Positions 15,501-25,037 of a stretch of 64,000 nt of DNA are shown here, in pieces. The position numbers and the translations under genes are program-made. This DNA comes from Ampullaceana balthica (lineage: Eukaryota; Mollusca; Gastropoda; Lymnaeidae). The stretch spans positions 1,556,085 to 1,620,084 of the forward strand of contig CALYLW010000068.1 in the NCBI GenBank assembly GCA_944989445.1, in the 5' to 3' direction. A model generated the notes under the pieces. The model saw only the letters and a list, made by a program, of their open reading frames with translations, was not told the origin of the DNA and ran no database searches. Numbering within the stretch: position 1 is the first letter of the stretch; each line of letters starts with the position of its first letter.

Positions 15501-16938
15501 CGTTTTTGACGCTCAAGCTCTTCATTTTGAGCTGAAAGCATGTCTTTGTCCAAATCTTTTTCTTTCAAAATAGATCTGAATTATAACGAAATATGTAAAC
15601 TTCAAAATGTGAATCAAAATGTCCAACAACAGGATTACTTGTATTTTAATCCTATTTGTTTGTTGGGAAGAAGTTAAGCATCTTTTAAATATTGTCTACA
15701 CAATGAACATTAAAAAAATATTAAATGATATGCAAAAAGATAATGTTGATCAGAAACATTTTTTTAAATTAAAAGATCATCCCTTCTATCAAGGAGTAAA
15801 ATTATATAAACAATTTCGATGTTAATGCTTGCTCTAAAAGAAATGTGTTCACTTTAAAAAAAAACAAAAAAACTTGAACTTTGTATTTTCAAATAGATTT
15901 TTAAGTGCCAAGAATGTCTTTTTTTCTTAGCATTAATCATAATTTAAGACCAATCAAGAAAGCTCAAATTTAGTGGATATATTTGAAGCCTTAAAATACT
16001 CTTATCCATCCTTCAAATATTCATTTATAATTTAATTCTTAGATTATTAAGTATGACATAAATATAATGAAAAATGAAAGGAGAAATAGCTATTCTTATA
16101 GATTGATATCAGTGATTAAACTAAATAAAGAGATAATAAAGTACCTGATATTTTTACGCCTCATTAATGTAGCTCCTGATTTGAGAAGCTTGTCATCTGG
16201 CTCATCGTCATCATCATCACCCTTTGACTTCTTCCTCTTTCGTCTACGTTTCTTTTTAGATTTCTTATCCTTTACTTCCATTTTGCTAGCTTTACGCTTT
16301 TTGCCTTTTAATTTTTTTGTTTTAGTCACCTTCTCTGTTTTCTTTTTCTTCTTCTGAACATCTACAGAATTACTAGATGCCGACTCCTCATCATAAAATG
16401 ACACCTGCCCAAACACTCCATCTTCTTCAATGTCTGTTTTCTTACCCTCTTCCTCCTCACTATTTTCTCCTTCCTCTGTTGCATCATCATCTCCTTCCTC
16501 TTCCCCTTCATCCTCTGCAGATTCATTTTCAGCTTCTGATTCATTTTCACATTCAGTCTCATCTTCATCTGTGTAACTCTCTCCTTCTGACATCTCTTGT
16601 TCTTCCAAAAAGGCTAAATCCTCTGTGTCCACTTCCATTTTTCCTTCTCCAACAAGAAAAGAAAGAGCAGGATCATCTTCATCCCCACTCGCCTCCTTAG
16701 CTTCTGCTCCTTCTAAAAAGGACAGATCGGTTCCCAAACTGGCCCCATCAACTGAATTGTCCTCAAGTTCATCCCCTACTTGATTGGCCAAAGCTAGAAT
16801 ATCACTGTCAATCATTTTTAGCTCTGTCGGTTTTTCTTTCTGTTCACTAAGAAATGACTCAAGCGAGTCAGGGATTAAATCTCCAGTCAGCGATTCAGTC
16901 CCTCCTCCAGGGTCAACCAAACCAGCAACTTTCTCCAT
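1..16938 (-). CDS. RAD54L2: RAD54L2/ARIP4-type SNF2 helicase (22 exons, 3' end outside window)
   Basis: SNF2-family ATP-dependent DNA translocase, nuclear. ARIP4 in vertebrates is an androgen-receptor-interacting chromatin and SUMO-linked factor; that role is family knowledge. Seen here: acidic then basic N-terminus (residues 1-265), Ala/Ser/Thr-rich coiled segment (265-361), Walker A GLGKT (Lys519), DEGH box (669-672), LTGYPLQNN, a Ser/Thr-rich interlobe insert (about 840-905), LLSTKAG, and the RVYRFGQ arginine motif (1051-1057), followed by the ARIP4-specific C-terminal block ending in [13 protein letters not shown]. All 22 exons have GT-AG borders and the phases sum correctly at every junction, giving about 1,581 codons before the window ends. 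The start is ATG at 16936-16938; the GTG just upstream is not needed. The wording of the lobe 1 motifs ([25 protein letters not shown]) matches ARIP4 rather than ATRX or RAD54. Confidence 0.93.
647..820 (-). CDS. RAD54L2: RAD54L2 coding exon 21
   Basis: Acceptor GATTTCAG|TG and donor ACAG|GTAAGG. It encodes [20 protein letters not shown] and then [20 protein letters not shown]. This part has no clear vertebrate match that I can recall. Confidence 0.82.
1179..1421 (-). CDS. RAD54L2: RAD54L2 coding exon 20
   Basis: Acceptor CCCTCAG|AA and donor CAAG|GTATAG. It encodes [34 protein letters not shown] and [11 protein letters not shown], the most conserved C-terminal block of ARIP4, then a Thr-rich tail. 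Confidence 0.92.
1823..1980 (-). CDS. RAD54L2: RAD54L2 coding exon 19
   Basis: Acceptor ACTCAG|T and donor ACTG|GTTAGC. It encodes [20 protein letters not shown] and then [18 protein letters not shown]. The frame is open throughout. Confidence 0.87.
2847..3040 (-). CDS. RAD54L2: RAD54L2 coding exon 18
   Basis: Acceptor AATGTAG|CAA and donor ACAA|GTGAGT. It contains [20 protein letters not shown] and [11 protein letters not shown], both close to the ARIP4 block after the helicase core. Confidence 0.9.
3331..3435 (-). CDS. RAD54L2: RAD54L2 coding exon 17
   Basis: Acceptor ATCCAG|GAT and donor AAG|GTAATT; 35 whole codons covering [20 protein letters not shown] and [11 protein letters not shown]. 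Confidence 0.85.
3696..3769 (-). CDS. RAD54L2: RAD54L2 coding exon 16
   Basis: Acceptor CTTTCAG|AT and donor GAG|GTATGA. It encodes [20 protein letters not shown] then LDFE, the post-helicase segment typical of ARIP4. Confidence 0.9.
3841..4035 (-). mobile_element. 5'-truncated tRNA-derived SINE
   Basis: Reverse orientation, lying between RAD54L2 exons 15 and 16. It has the shared tail (CTTCTGCATAGAAGGAGCGTCTA then ATAAG repeats, read on the minus strand) and the body (GGGTACCTAAC, TTGCCAACAGATCATC), but it lacks the tRNA head. Confidence 0.8.
4125..4330 (-). CDS. RAD54L2: RAD54L2 coding exon 15 (motifs V-VI)
   Basis: Acceptor TTTGCAG|A and donor TCTG|GTAAGT. It encodes [33 protein letters not shown] and the QINKQGMS element. 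Arg1051 and Arg1054 supply the arginine-finger region. Confidence 0.94.
4710..4806 (-). CDS. RAD54L2: RAD54L2 coding exon 14 (motif V start)
   Basis: Acceptor TATACAG|GA and donor ACAAA|GTAAGC. It encodes [20 protein letters not shown] then FLLSTK. DGST is the conserved lobe 2 motif IVa. Confidence 0.93.
5472..5575 (-). CDS. RAD54L2: RAD54L2 coding exon 13
   Basis: Acceptor ATCAAG|C, which has a weak AAG site but is the only one that keeps frame, and donor TTCC|GTATGT. It encodes [20 protein letters not shown] and then NRTYFR, matching the lobe 2 order in ARIP4. Confidence 0.88.
5797..5915 (-). CDS. RAD54L2: RAD54L2 coding exon 12
   Basis: Acceptor ATATCAG|GCT and donor TTTAG|GTATGC. It encodes [20 protein letters not shown] and then GDKVLIF, helicase motif IV at the start of lobe 2. 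The intron before it (5916-8463) is packed with transposon sequence. Confidence 0.92.
6933..7544 (+). mobile_element. hAT element remnant with perfect 8-bp target-site duplication
   Basis: Termini TAGGGCTG and CAGCCCTA are exact inverted repeats flanked by CTTTTGAC on both sides (6925-6932 and 7545-7552). The inside arms are rich in ATCGATTAA. It carries the start of a transposase-type reading frame (7166-7405). Confidence 0.85.
7166..7405 (+). pseudogene. BED-type zinc finger fragment of a hAT transposase
   Basis: 79 codons from ATG. The pattern CVHCHKQF then TYHLQHKH gives the C-x2-C and H-x4-H ligands of a BED finger, the usual N-terminal DNA-binding domain of hAT transposases. The catalytic and dimerisation parts are missing, so this is the stub of a deletion derivative. 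Whether it is expressed is unknown. Confidence 0.7.
8464..8721 (-). CDS. RAD54L2: RAD54L2 coding exon 11 (interlobe insert)
   Basis: Acceptor ATTTCAG|ATC and donor TGG|GTAAGA; 86 whole codons. It begins [12 protein letters not shown] (the conserved 'NHP' element), then carries about 60 residues rich in Ser, Thr and Ala, and ends with NPITYDW. The insert sits where ARIP4 also has a poorly conserved loop. Confidence 0.9.
8925..9102 (-). CDS. RAD54L2: RAD54L2 coding exon 10 (interlobe)
   Basis: Acceptor CATACAG|A and donor TGTAAA|GTAAGT. It encodes [20 protein letters not shown], the linker between the helicase lobes, and ends with [12 protein letters not shown]. Confidence 0.92.
9913..10140 (-). 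CDS. RAD54L2: RAD54L2 coding exon 9 (motif III)
   Basis: Acceptor GTTTCAG|G and donor CAAAG|GTGTGT. It encodes [20 protein letters not shown] followed by [20 protein letters not shown] and LLEGFVQR, the end of ATPase lobe 1. Confidence 0.94.
10321..10435 (-). CDS. RAD54L2: RAD54L2 coding exon 8 (DEGH box)
   Basis: Acceptor TTCCACAG|AC and donor ACTAG|GTATTT. It encodes [17 protein letters not shown], with the Walker B DEGH at residues 669-672, then the [10 protein letters not shown] helix. Confidence 0.93.
10839..11006 (-). CDS. RAD54L2: RAD54L2 coding exon 7
   Basis: Acceptor ATCTAG|GA and donor ATAG|GTCAGA. It encodes [20 protein letters not shown] followed by a basic insert ([20 protein letters not shown]) of the kind seen at the same place in ARIP4. 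The insert includes a possible SUMO-interacting EVIDV patch; this functional reading is inference. Confidence 0.92.
11165..11387 (-). CDS. RAD54L2: RAD54L2 coding exon 6 (motif Ia)
   Basis: Acceptor CCCACAG|CTG and donor ATAG|GTCAGT. It encodes [20 protein letters not shown] and the following WLPP, the motif Ia region. This wording is diagnostic for ARIP4 rather than RAD54 or ATRX. Confidence 0.93.
11577..11693 (-). CDS. RAD54L2: RAD54L2 coding exon 5 (Walker A)
   Basis: Acceptor TAACAG|AT and donor CAG|GTTGAC. Exactly 39 codons (484-522). It contains [10 protein letters not shown] and [11 protein letters not shown], that is, SNF2 motif I with the nucleotide-binding Lys519. Confidence 0.93.
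11812..12071 (-). CDS. RAD54L2: RAD54L2 coding exon 4 (residues 397-483)
   Basis: Acceptor CTGTTAG|AT and donor CAG|GTATAA. An acidic [13 protein letters not shown] stretch leads into [19 protein letters not shown] and AIKPHQ, the conserved lead-in to the SNF2 ATPase core (the 'K/RPHQ' entry motif). Confidence 0.9.
12300..12571. mobile_element. Short TIR element (GGGGCCGTCCATAAA family), TA target site
   Basis: The left end GGGGCCGTCCATAAAGTACG and the right end (inverse GGGGACCGTCCATAAAGTAT) are near-identical inverted repeats, flanked by TA on each side. The interior has G-rich runs and TGTGACA repeats. It lies in a RAD54L2 intron. Confidence 0.75.
12632..13232. repeat. 74-bp minisatellite, about 8 copies
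   Basis: The unit contains CCTTGTGCTACACATAGTC and TTGTCTTGCCAGTAAATT. The spacing between copies is exactly 74 bp and the copies differ at only a few bases. Located in the RAD54L2 intron 12072-15037. Confidence 0.95.
13233..15037. other. Remainder of RAD54L2 intron; nothing recognised
   Basis: AT-rich unique-looking sequence with no open frame of note and no repeat that I can define. Confidence 0.4.
15038..15145 (-). CDS. RAD54L2: RAD54L2 coding exon 3 (residues 361-397)
   Basis: Acceptor GTTTCAG|TT and donor CAG|GTTTG. It encodes a highly charged Glu/Lys helix followed by TSPPS. The phase (2 nt in, 1 nt out) fits both neighbours. Confidence 0.8.
15289..15575 (-). CDS. RAD54L2: RAD54L2 coding exon 2 (residues 265-361)
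   Basis: Acceptor TTCAG|A and donor AAG|GTTTGA. It encodes a charged helix ([17 protein letters not shown]) likely to form a short coiled coil, then an Ala-rich and Ser/Thr-rich run. Part of the alanine run comes from short GCN repeats. Confidence 0.82.
16145..16938 (-). CDS. RAD54L2: RAD54L2 coding exon 1 (residues 1-265)
   Basis: Starts at ATG 16936-16938 and ends at donor CAG|GTACTT. It encodes a Glu/Asp/Ser-rich stretch (about residues 60-185) followed by a Lys/Arg-rich stretch (about 200-245) of nuclear-localisation type. The N-terminus is low-complexity and disordered, so only the downstream exons fix the family. Confidence 0.88.
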
Positions 16939-16981
16939 CACAGCACTATTTGCTTGAATCCCAAAAAAACCTTTTCTTTCA
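16939..16981 (-). other. Probable 5' UTR part of the first coding exon of RAD54L2
   Basis: A strong acceptor (TTTTTTTCAG) ends at 16982, so the exon holding the start codon probably begins at 16981 with about 43 nt of leader before ATG. Confidence 0.55.
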
Positions 16982-18425
16982 CTGAAAAAAACTGATAACG
17001 AAAAAAGTATAAGCAGTTTAAAATAAATACAATGTTAGAAATAGTTTTTAAAAGGATGGGATTAGTAACCTAATATTAAATAATCAATCCAAAATTATGT
17101 ATTTACACCAAATCTACTGTTTTAACTATTGGTACCACTTTTTGAAACATAAAGCATGATTTGAAGGCTCAGGTTTATTCAAATCATAGTTTTGAGATAG
17201 CCCCACAATTATGAATCATTATTATAAACAAATTAATTTAAAAGTACTTTTAACTTAATTTCTAGAAATTATATGAGGATATAGAATATAGAACCAATCC
17301 CAATATTAATGTTTTTCGGGGTGGTTTTTTAATAAATTAAACTAAAAAATTACTTTAGAAAATGAAGAAATAAATGATGGCACAGTCAATAGGGTCTTAA
17401 CATTTATACATTCCTTTGTAGGTCTACATGAAAAGTCTATGAATAATAATTACCCTGTTTTAAAAATATCATGGCTGTATTAGTATTTCAATTTGGCTTA
17501 TGTCAATACTTATTTCGTATTGTTATCCTCCATTTACTACCCTTGAAGTATAAAAAATTCAGCTCTCTATTTAATAATTAAAACATTCTAAGTAAGGGGC
17601 AAGGATGACTTGACATAATTAAATTTAATAGAAAGTATGGTTTGTTTCTGCCTTTTATGCTATACTGCCATTGACATACATTGACTGTCCATATGTTTAA
17701 TGAAGAAATAATGAGAAAAAAAGAATAAGATCAAGAGATTTAAGTAGTAACTTAAATAAAAAATGTACTAAATCTAACTTTTGGTAACTAACATAATTAA
17801 TCTAAAGTCTAAAGTGAGTCAAGAATAAAATATAAACTTGTTTATAGAAACTTGTTTGTGTTATATATATATATATATAACAGAGACTGCAGAATCTCCT
17901 TTTCAAATGTTACACTGACTTCCTAAGTCTCAACACTGTCTATTAAAATTTAACTCAATATTATTGACAATAATCAATAATACAATTCTGGCTCTGGAGG
18001 CTAAGACTAAGATCGAAATTGACGAAATGTCAGCATTGCTGATCATTATTACTTGCTAAAACTAAACAAAAAATGTTAAAAGAATCACCTATTTGGGTTA
18101 TACCTGAAATGATATTTTAAAGACATTTTGTTACTTGCAATTCGATACTTGCATACTATACTATGACTATGACTTCTTATGATTATGCTTTCATTGTGGA
18201 CTCTCTCTACTCTAAACTTCCAAACTGTCTAAACTTATCATTATTTGTCAAAAATCATATTCCAAGGCAATTTGATGGTCAGAGTACTCAGAGTGATTCA
18301 CACCACTGACTAGAGATAAAATAAAATAAATTCATGATGTGAAATCGGCATCATTGACAGGTTTTTTATGCATGCATATTCTTAATAAGACAACAAAAGA
18401 AACAACACAAATCACTACTACTTAC
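16982..18425. other. 5' UTR intron of RAD54L2; no other feature
   Basis: AT-rich, with a short (TA)n tract near 17863-17878. I see no exon or repeat. Confidence 0.4.
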
Positions 18426-18730
18426 TACGACTACGAGTCGGTGCGAGGAGGGCAGAAACAAACTCCGCCGAGAGATCGAATTGTTTCAGCTCAAATTTCG
18501 TTGTTTCATTAAAGTACACACAGAAAACTCGAGAACTTACTTAGCATAGTATTAGAATGGGGCTCATATCTTTAAAAATTGTGTTTACAATAAATTCAAT
18601 AATAGAATTTCGAACAAAGCTCAATTTTTCACCCCATTGAAAACGAGTGAAAGGGAATCCCCTGGGTCTTTCACTTCCGTTCCATCGATAAAAGGAATTC
18701 TGGGATATCCCCGTGCCCAGATAGAGAGAG
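18426..18730 (-). promoter_or_regulatory. Probable first exon and promoter of RAD54L2
   Basis: A donor-like GTA|GTAAG reads off the minus strand at 18426, next to a locally GC- and CpG-richer patch (about 18430-18500). A second donor-like CTAA|GTAAG occurs near 18537. An ETS-like CACTTCCG lies at about 18671. The start site itself cannot be placed. Confidence 0.35.
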
Positions 18731-20348
18731 AATGACCCATTTTAAGTTGGCCAACTCGAAAATAAAATCAATTTTATAATACAAAAGTGTTGCAAAAAAT
18801 ACAATAAAAATTAGTGACTCTTAACATTTATTTAAGATTATAGCGTACAAAATTATTCAAATTGTTAACCGAGAAAATCATTAAGATTATTTACTACTTT
18901 GACTCATACCTGTGCTGAACTCTTAATACATAATTACATAACTTTTTCAGTACACATGTGGCAGATGTCTTTAAAACTTCGATTGAGCTAATGACAACTA
19001 ATCCAGTTTTGTAGAATAAAAACTGTTTTCAACAAAATCGTTCAGTTCTTAACATTTAAAACTTATATTATGTAGCGCTGAAATTTTATTTATTGAACCA
19101 TGCCATGCCGGAGTAACCTGCCCTAAGAAATAAACCACTTTAAAAAATGAATAAAGCAAATTTATTTCAATAATTGTTATATGCAATTATTATAATCGTA
19201 AAGTTCCTTAAATAAAAAGAAGAACACATTCAAAAGTCAACGCTGTAGAATTGTTAATGTCGAATATATATTTATGTATAAGAATTAATTTTTTAAAAAT
19301 AACAATTTTGTGTGTATGAGACCTTTAAGTATTTTATAGAGTCGAATGAATACATCACGCAACATTAGACTGAGACGATGAGCATAAAATATAATAAATA
19401 TTTATATTTTTTTAAATTCATAACCAATAGGGTTTGCTGCAATGATAGCATCTCAGAATTAGGGAGGGAGGCCCAATGTTCTGCTCTGTACTGTAATAAC
19501 ACAACTGTTGCATTGACATTGACATTGGGTCTTTAAAAAATCGGGTCTATGTCATACGGTCTTCATAATTATTCATAATACTCCACAGCTAAAGCTTGCT
19601 CCAATGCCGATGCGATTGAACGCATGGAATTTATACATGCTCAAGTTTACGTATGAGTTGCAATAATCTTTTGTATGCAAGGAGCCTCGGATATAATATA
19701 TAAGTCAATATAAGATGAGATAATTGAATAATTTTTAATAGTTATCTGTCTGAAATCAGAATGCATGAAATCTAAAATATTTTGTTTTTGTTTTATAAAA
19801 AAAATATAAATATTTAATATAATATAAACAAAAAGTCTTCTTGACTTCTATATGTTCAATTTATTTTAAATTGTAATTTTTATATTTTAAAAACAATGTT
19901 AATGGTACAAATTTAAAATTACACATTTCATGGCCGCATTTTACGGAACATCGCCAATTTCTATACTTCCGGTTGTTCTTGATAATTCTGAGGTAACAAA
20001 TTTATTGCTCTGAGAAATCATTGATAAGAGAAGTTATTAAATGAAAACTTCCGCAACAAGACTTAAATTAATATTTTCGCTATATTGTAAAACTAGAATA
20101 TACCTTGAGATTTTAAATTTAATTCTAAAAACATTTATTTACATTTAATTGAATTTTAATGTTATAAAATAAAATTGAATAGCATATCATTTTTGCAATT
20201 TTTTTGTTTAGGTTTAGTTTAATTACAAAGTCAGTGAGCCGCTTTCCTTTATTTTTTAAAGTTTAGTGATAAATAAAGAAACAAAATAAAATTATTAAAA
20301 TAATTGGTAATCAGAATCGGGCTGCATCCAGTGTATAACCGAGCCCAC
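18731..20348. other. Intergenic, no gene seen
   Basis: AT-rich with frequent stops in all frames. Contains ACTTCCGGTT near 19963. No exon-like block with paired splice sites was found. Confidence 0.4.
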
Positions 20349-20775
20349 GGGGCCGTCCATAAATTACGTCACGCGATTTTGGCAATTTTTATCCCCCCCC
20401 TCTCCCCTCGTCACACGTTATCACAACATAAACGTAGACCAACACGACGTCACAAAGCGTTGACCCCCCCCCCTTTAAAAGTGGTAAATTTCTATTTGAA
20501 AATGAGCTTGTTTCAAATCACTTTTTTGTTATTTAAGTAGGTATTTAGTGTTAGGCTGCACTCTAATATCGTAACACGCGGGAAGCCATGTCCATGTAAA
20601 ACGTCATTAAATAAATTGTAAACAATCAAATATTTGAGTGTAACTTTTAATTAAATTGTCGCGTTTTGATGTGACGTCACATTTCTTAAACACCCCCTCT
20701 CCTCCTCGTCACACTTCGTCCCAAATGGTCGACCCCCTCCCCCCTAGGTGCGTGACGCCATTTATGGACGACCCC
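20349..20775. mobile_element. TIR element of the GGGGCCGTCCATAAA family
   Basis: Left end GGGGCCGTCCATAAATTACG; right end reads ATTTATGGACGACCCC. The interior has C-runs, GTCACA and a TGTGACGTCACA palindrome, shared with the copies at 25038 and 62516. No clear TA duplication is left. Confidence 0.7.
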
Positions 20776-21165
20776 TATAACATGATCAGTTTCACAGATT
20801 ACCGTTAAAAAAAATCCCACTAGTCCAAAGAATTACTTTCGTCTTATTTGATAAAACTGCACTACTATTCTTATTTTAGACGTTTTCTTTTTAAAAAATA
20901 ACTTAAAAAAGCTGTCTCCTTGTCGGTTAATTCACTTGAATAAAATTGTACATACATTTTATCAATTCAATCACATTTTGTTAAAGAGTTGATGAGCATT
21001 TATTTCTGTGAATGTTAGTTGGGCATTGGAAAGATGCTGTCAACGATTTCAATAATTAATTTCGTGAGTTGTGTGCAAACACACTCTTAGCCAATCCCGT
21101 TGTTCTCCGCGGACCAAATACCACCTTACAAATGTAGATGAAAGCCTTGGGTTTTTGGTGGTTTT

Positions 21166-21656
21166 TGTCATGAGACTGGTGACTTGTTTTGTTTGCTGTT
21201 CCATGAGACTGGCGACTTGTTTTATGTTTGCTGTTCCATGAGACTGGCGACTTGTTTTATGTTTGCTGTTCCATGAGACTGGTGACTTGTTTTATGTTTG
21301 CTGTTCCATGAGACTGGCGACTTGTTTTATGTTTGCTGTTCCATGAGACTGGCGACTTGTTTTATGTTTGCTGTTCCATGAGACTGGCGACTTGTTTTAT
21401 GTTTGCTGTTCCATGAGACTGGCGACTTGTTTTATGTTTGCTGTTCCATGAGACTGGTGACTTGTTTTATGTTTGCTGTTTCATGAGACTGGCGACTTGT
21501 TTTATGTTTGCTGTTCCATGAGACTGGCGACTTGTTTTATGCTTGCTGTTCCATGAGACTGGCGACTTGTTGTATGTTTGCTGTTCCATGAGACTGGCGA
21601 CTTGTTTTATGTTTGCTGTTCCATGAGACGGGCGACTTGTTTTATGTTTGCTGTTC
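21166..21656. repeat. 35-bp minisatellite, about 14 copies
   Basis: Unit CTGTTCCATGAGACTGGCGA then CTTGTTTTATGTTTG, at exact 35-bp steps from 21196 to 21651, with mostly C/T variants (GGCGACT or GGTGACT). Confidence 0.95.
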
Positions 21657-22364
21657 CAGACAGAAGAGCGGCGACACTCATGCCCATTATAATGGCTAAT
21701 ATACTTCCTGGGACCACAATAAAAACGGATCACTGGCGCGCGGACAACCCAATTGGTTCAGTTCCTGGCTTAAGTCAACATTCCGTCAACTTTGTTGGTC
21801 CACGCTCTGGACGAAAGGTCACGGAAGGCTGATAAGAAACGTAACAAACGTCATAACGGCACTCATTGATACATGCTGGATTCATTAAAATTCATACATG
21901 TGTGCTACGGCGGATTAAAGGGGGGGGGGCTGAACGGGCTAAAGCCAGGGGCCCCCGATGATTTAGGGGCCCCCAAAATTATTATTTTCTATAATAAAGG
22001 TGGGCAAATGTTTGCATGAAGCCTTGAAAATATAAATAAATTAATACAATCTCATCTACTTATCAAGAGAAAATGTCGAAGAGTGTGAAATACCAGAAAT
22101 CGTCATCATTTGTAATAATATCTAGGGAAACCTAGCTTTGAAAAACAATCGACTTCTATTTAGTTTGGAAAACTTACGACAAAATACTTTGACATAGTAG
22201 AGCATAATTCAATAATCGAATTTTGAACCAACTTCCAAGTTAGTACACTGTTTAAGTGTTTCGACGCTTCGACCTACAGACAGACTGCAGTAAGAAGTAG
22301 ATATTCGAATAAATATGTAATTAAATACTACATACAGAATGGGACTGCGATAAAGCTTTTAAAG

Positions 22365-22662
22365 AAAATACAAAATACACAAACAAATTGTGCAATTAAA
22401 ACAATAAATTTGAGCTTTATTTTAAACTAAAACGACAATAGACGTTTCGGCTAATGCCTTCATCAGTACAATAACATAAAATAGGTACTTACATATATTT
22501 AAATTCTTAAAACATGTTATATCATAAAATAATTTAAAATATTCATGTAAAATAAAAATGAAAGGAAAAACAAAAACAAACAAGGACACAGGATGTAGGA
22601 AAAAGAATAAAGCTCAAATTTATTGTTTTAATTGCACAATTTGTTTGTGTATTTTGTATTTT
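22365..22662. repeat. Perfect 57-bp inverted repeat with 184-bp spacer
   Basis: 22365-22421 and 22606-22662 are exact reverse complements (AAAATACAAAATACACAAAC at the outer end). The spacer carries GACGTTTCGGCTAATGCC then TTCATCAG, which reads on the minus strand as CTGATGA, a short GGC/GCC hairpin, then GAAAC. Confidence 0.85.
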
Positions 22663-22844
22663 AATTAAATACTAGTAACGTACATACTCGTTCTAAAGCC
22701 GACTTTTTGGGGACAACATCTAGGGGAAAATGTTGGGAGTTCGGCTTACGAGAGGGTCATAGGGTGATTTCTGTATGTACATTAAATATCGGTGTCCCTA
22801 ATTAACCTGAATTACATGTTGCGTTCCGTTATTAGCTAAATACC

Positions 22845-24250
22845 ATTCATTCCTGTTGAGCGATTCATCAAGTTAATACCAATTAAGTCCCATACTGGAT
22901 CAGGAATTGCCCAAATTATTTTTAATATTTTGGAAGAAATTGACATTCAAATTCAAGATTGCCGTGGACAGTCATACGACAATGCTGCAAGTATAAGTTG
23001 GAAGTAAAACTGAGTCCAGACTATCCTTCGTGAGAAGTGCAGTGTTGCTCATTATGTGCCGTCCACAGCTCATTCCCTTAATTTGGTTGGGAAAAGTGCA
23101 GCAGAAGGTTGTCCTGCTGCAACCAGATTTTTAAATTTTTTATTTACTTATTTTTTCATTCTGCAAAATCTTTATACCTGGCTTGTTGCATCTATTCATC
23201 GTTGGCAGGGTCTTCAAAAACAATCGAAAAGGTTACATGTTAACAAAGCCTTGTCTGACACAAGATGGTCAGCCCGACATGATGCTGTAAGATCTGTTAA
23301 TAAATAATACCATGAGAATATTGCAGGACTGGAAGAATTGGCAACTGACGACAATCAGCCGCCTGACAGTCGACTTGAAGCATTTCGGAAGGAACTTGAA
23401 CAACTGAAACTCGCTATTTTACTTGAAATTTGGGACACAATTTTAAAATGATTTCAGAAAATGAATGCATCCCTTCAAGATACATTTGTTGAAATATCTT
23501 CTTGAGTTTGTTAAAAGACAGCGTTCTGAATTTGATTTCTATGAAGAAAAAGGAAAGGATATGTCCGTGGAGAAAGAGTATAAACAATCTTCAATGTGAT
23601 TAAAGAAAGAGAAAGTGTCATCTTGATGAAGAGACATCAGCCGAAACAGTATTTTCTCCGAGACAAAAATTCAAGGTTGAGGTATTTCTGGTATCATTGA
23701 CAAACTTTCTCCAGCCCTACAACATCAGTTAGATGCATATAAAGGCATCCATGAGAAATGTGGCTTTCTTACAAACCTTACGGAGCTCAGCAATGATGCC
23801 ATCCGAGGGGCAGCAGCCAAGTTAATGGATAGAATATTCAAGTGATTTCGAAGACTGCTTTCCTTCAGAATTAGTCTAATTTTCAGAACTCTTCAAAAAG
23901 TTTATTGTCCAGCCCCAGGGTCAGGAAAAGGAAGTAGCACAATGTGAAACTCAAAATACATGCACAGAGCTAAATATGTTGTTTTTGAATGAGCTAAATT
24001 TTACACAGTCCTTTCCAAATTTACACATTGCACTTCGCATGTATCTCCGTTGATGACATAAAAGTGCAGCTGAGAGCGATCATTTTCAAAGTTGAAAAAA
24101 ATAAATTATGAAATTAGAAGTTGCATAGGACAACAAAGACTGAGTCAGCACTCTCTCTAATGAGCATTGAAAGGGAAATCGTAAGCTCACTTAATTTTAC
24201 TGACTTGATTAAAAATCTCGCCGTGAGAAAAGTTCGCAAACGAAGGTTCT
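22845..24250 (+). pseudogene. hAT transposase relic (ZMYM1-like)
   Basis: Recognisable pieces in order are IPIKSHTGSGIAQIIFNILE, CRGQSYDNAASI, STAHSLNLVGKSAAEGCPAA, and SDTRWSARHDAVRSVNK, the RNase-H-like core of ZMYM1-type hAT proteins. Several stops and frame changes (for example after ISWK near 23008 and after SVNK at 23307) make it non-functional. The rest toward 24250 is more diverged. Confidence 0.75.
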
Positions 24251-24489
24251 AAAGATTGAAATAAATAATAATAAATATTTTAATGAAGTGTGGATTCGTG
24301 TAACTTTATATTAATTTAATTGACTTCTATTTAATTTTTTGTCTTATTACACCCTGCATTACAAGTTACACAGTCTTATATTAGACTGCTAGTGATCATT
24401 TTATTTTAAAAATACGCTGCCTGGACAGGTCCCCAGTTTGAATTGCAGACAGGGGCCCCGAGCAGTCTTAATCCGCCCCTGCATGTGTG

Positions 24490-25037
24490 AGTAAATGTGG
24501 CGGAATCATTAAAATTCGTCATGTTTAAATTGTAAATGCTTGTACATTGCACTAGGCCTAAATGCAATTTTTAATTGATAAATTTTAATAAATGAATAAA
24601 ATGACACACTCTCCAGCACTTGAACTTTGCTGAATTGAACAATCATTGAAATATTTGGGTGAATAAAACTTTATGTGTACAAATTCACACCATGCTTAAT
24701 CGTTGTACAATTTTATTCGAATGAATTATCAGACAAGAACCAAAACTTTAAACATAATTTTATTTAATAAAATGATTTTAAAAATTCATTTAAAAACATG
24801 CTAGTTACCATAGTAACCTTTAAGCACAATCCGCATTATTTTTCTAAATATACCAACGCCCCCACCCCAAAGAGATTTTGTGCAATTTAAACACGACTAT
24901 CACAGCTACGATCAGCTTTTAAATACTTTATATTAACTCGTGGCGTCTGCTTGATTGATTGTTTGCTTGACGAAAAAGTTTGGATCGATTCTTAACCCAC
25001 TTACCCATTTGCTAGCGAGCTGAAATTTTGCATTCTG
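24490..25037. other. Intergenic with a fragment of a dispersed repeat
   Basis: 24930-25035 (TATTAACTCGTGGCGTCTGC then GCTAGCGAGCTGAAATTTTG) recurs at about 29550-29660 and 39672-39765. Nothing else recognised. Confidence 0.5.

Larger units (their letters stand above)
21905..24481 (+). mobile_element. hAT element with decayed ZMYM1-like transposase
   Basis: Bounded by perfect 8-bp duplications CATGTGTG (21897-21904 and 24482-24489). Ends CTACGGCGGATTAA and the inverse of TTAATCCGCCCCTG match the CAGGGGCGGATTAA-type hAT terminus. It carries a stop-ridden transposase (about 22845-24250) and a 57-bp inverted-repeat insert (22365-22662). Confidence 0.85.

Noticed and set aside
16939..16941. GTG as start codon one codon upstream of the ATG
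   Set aside because: ATG at 16936-16938 is the ordinary start; nuclear genes rarely use GTG.
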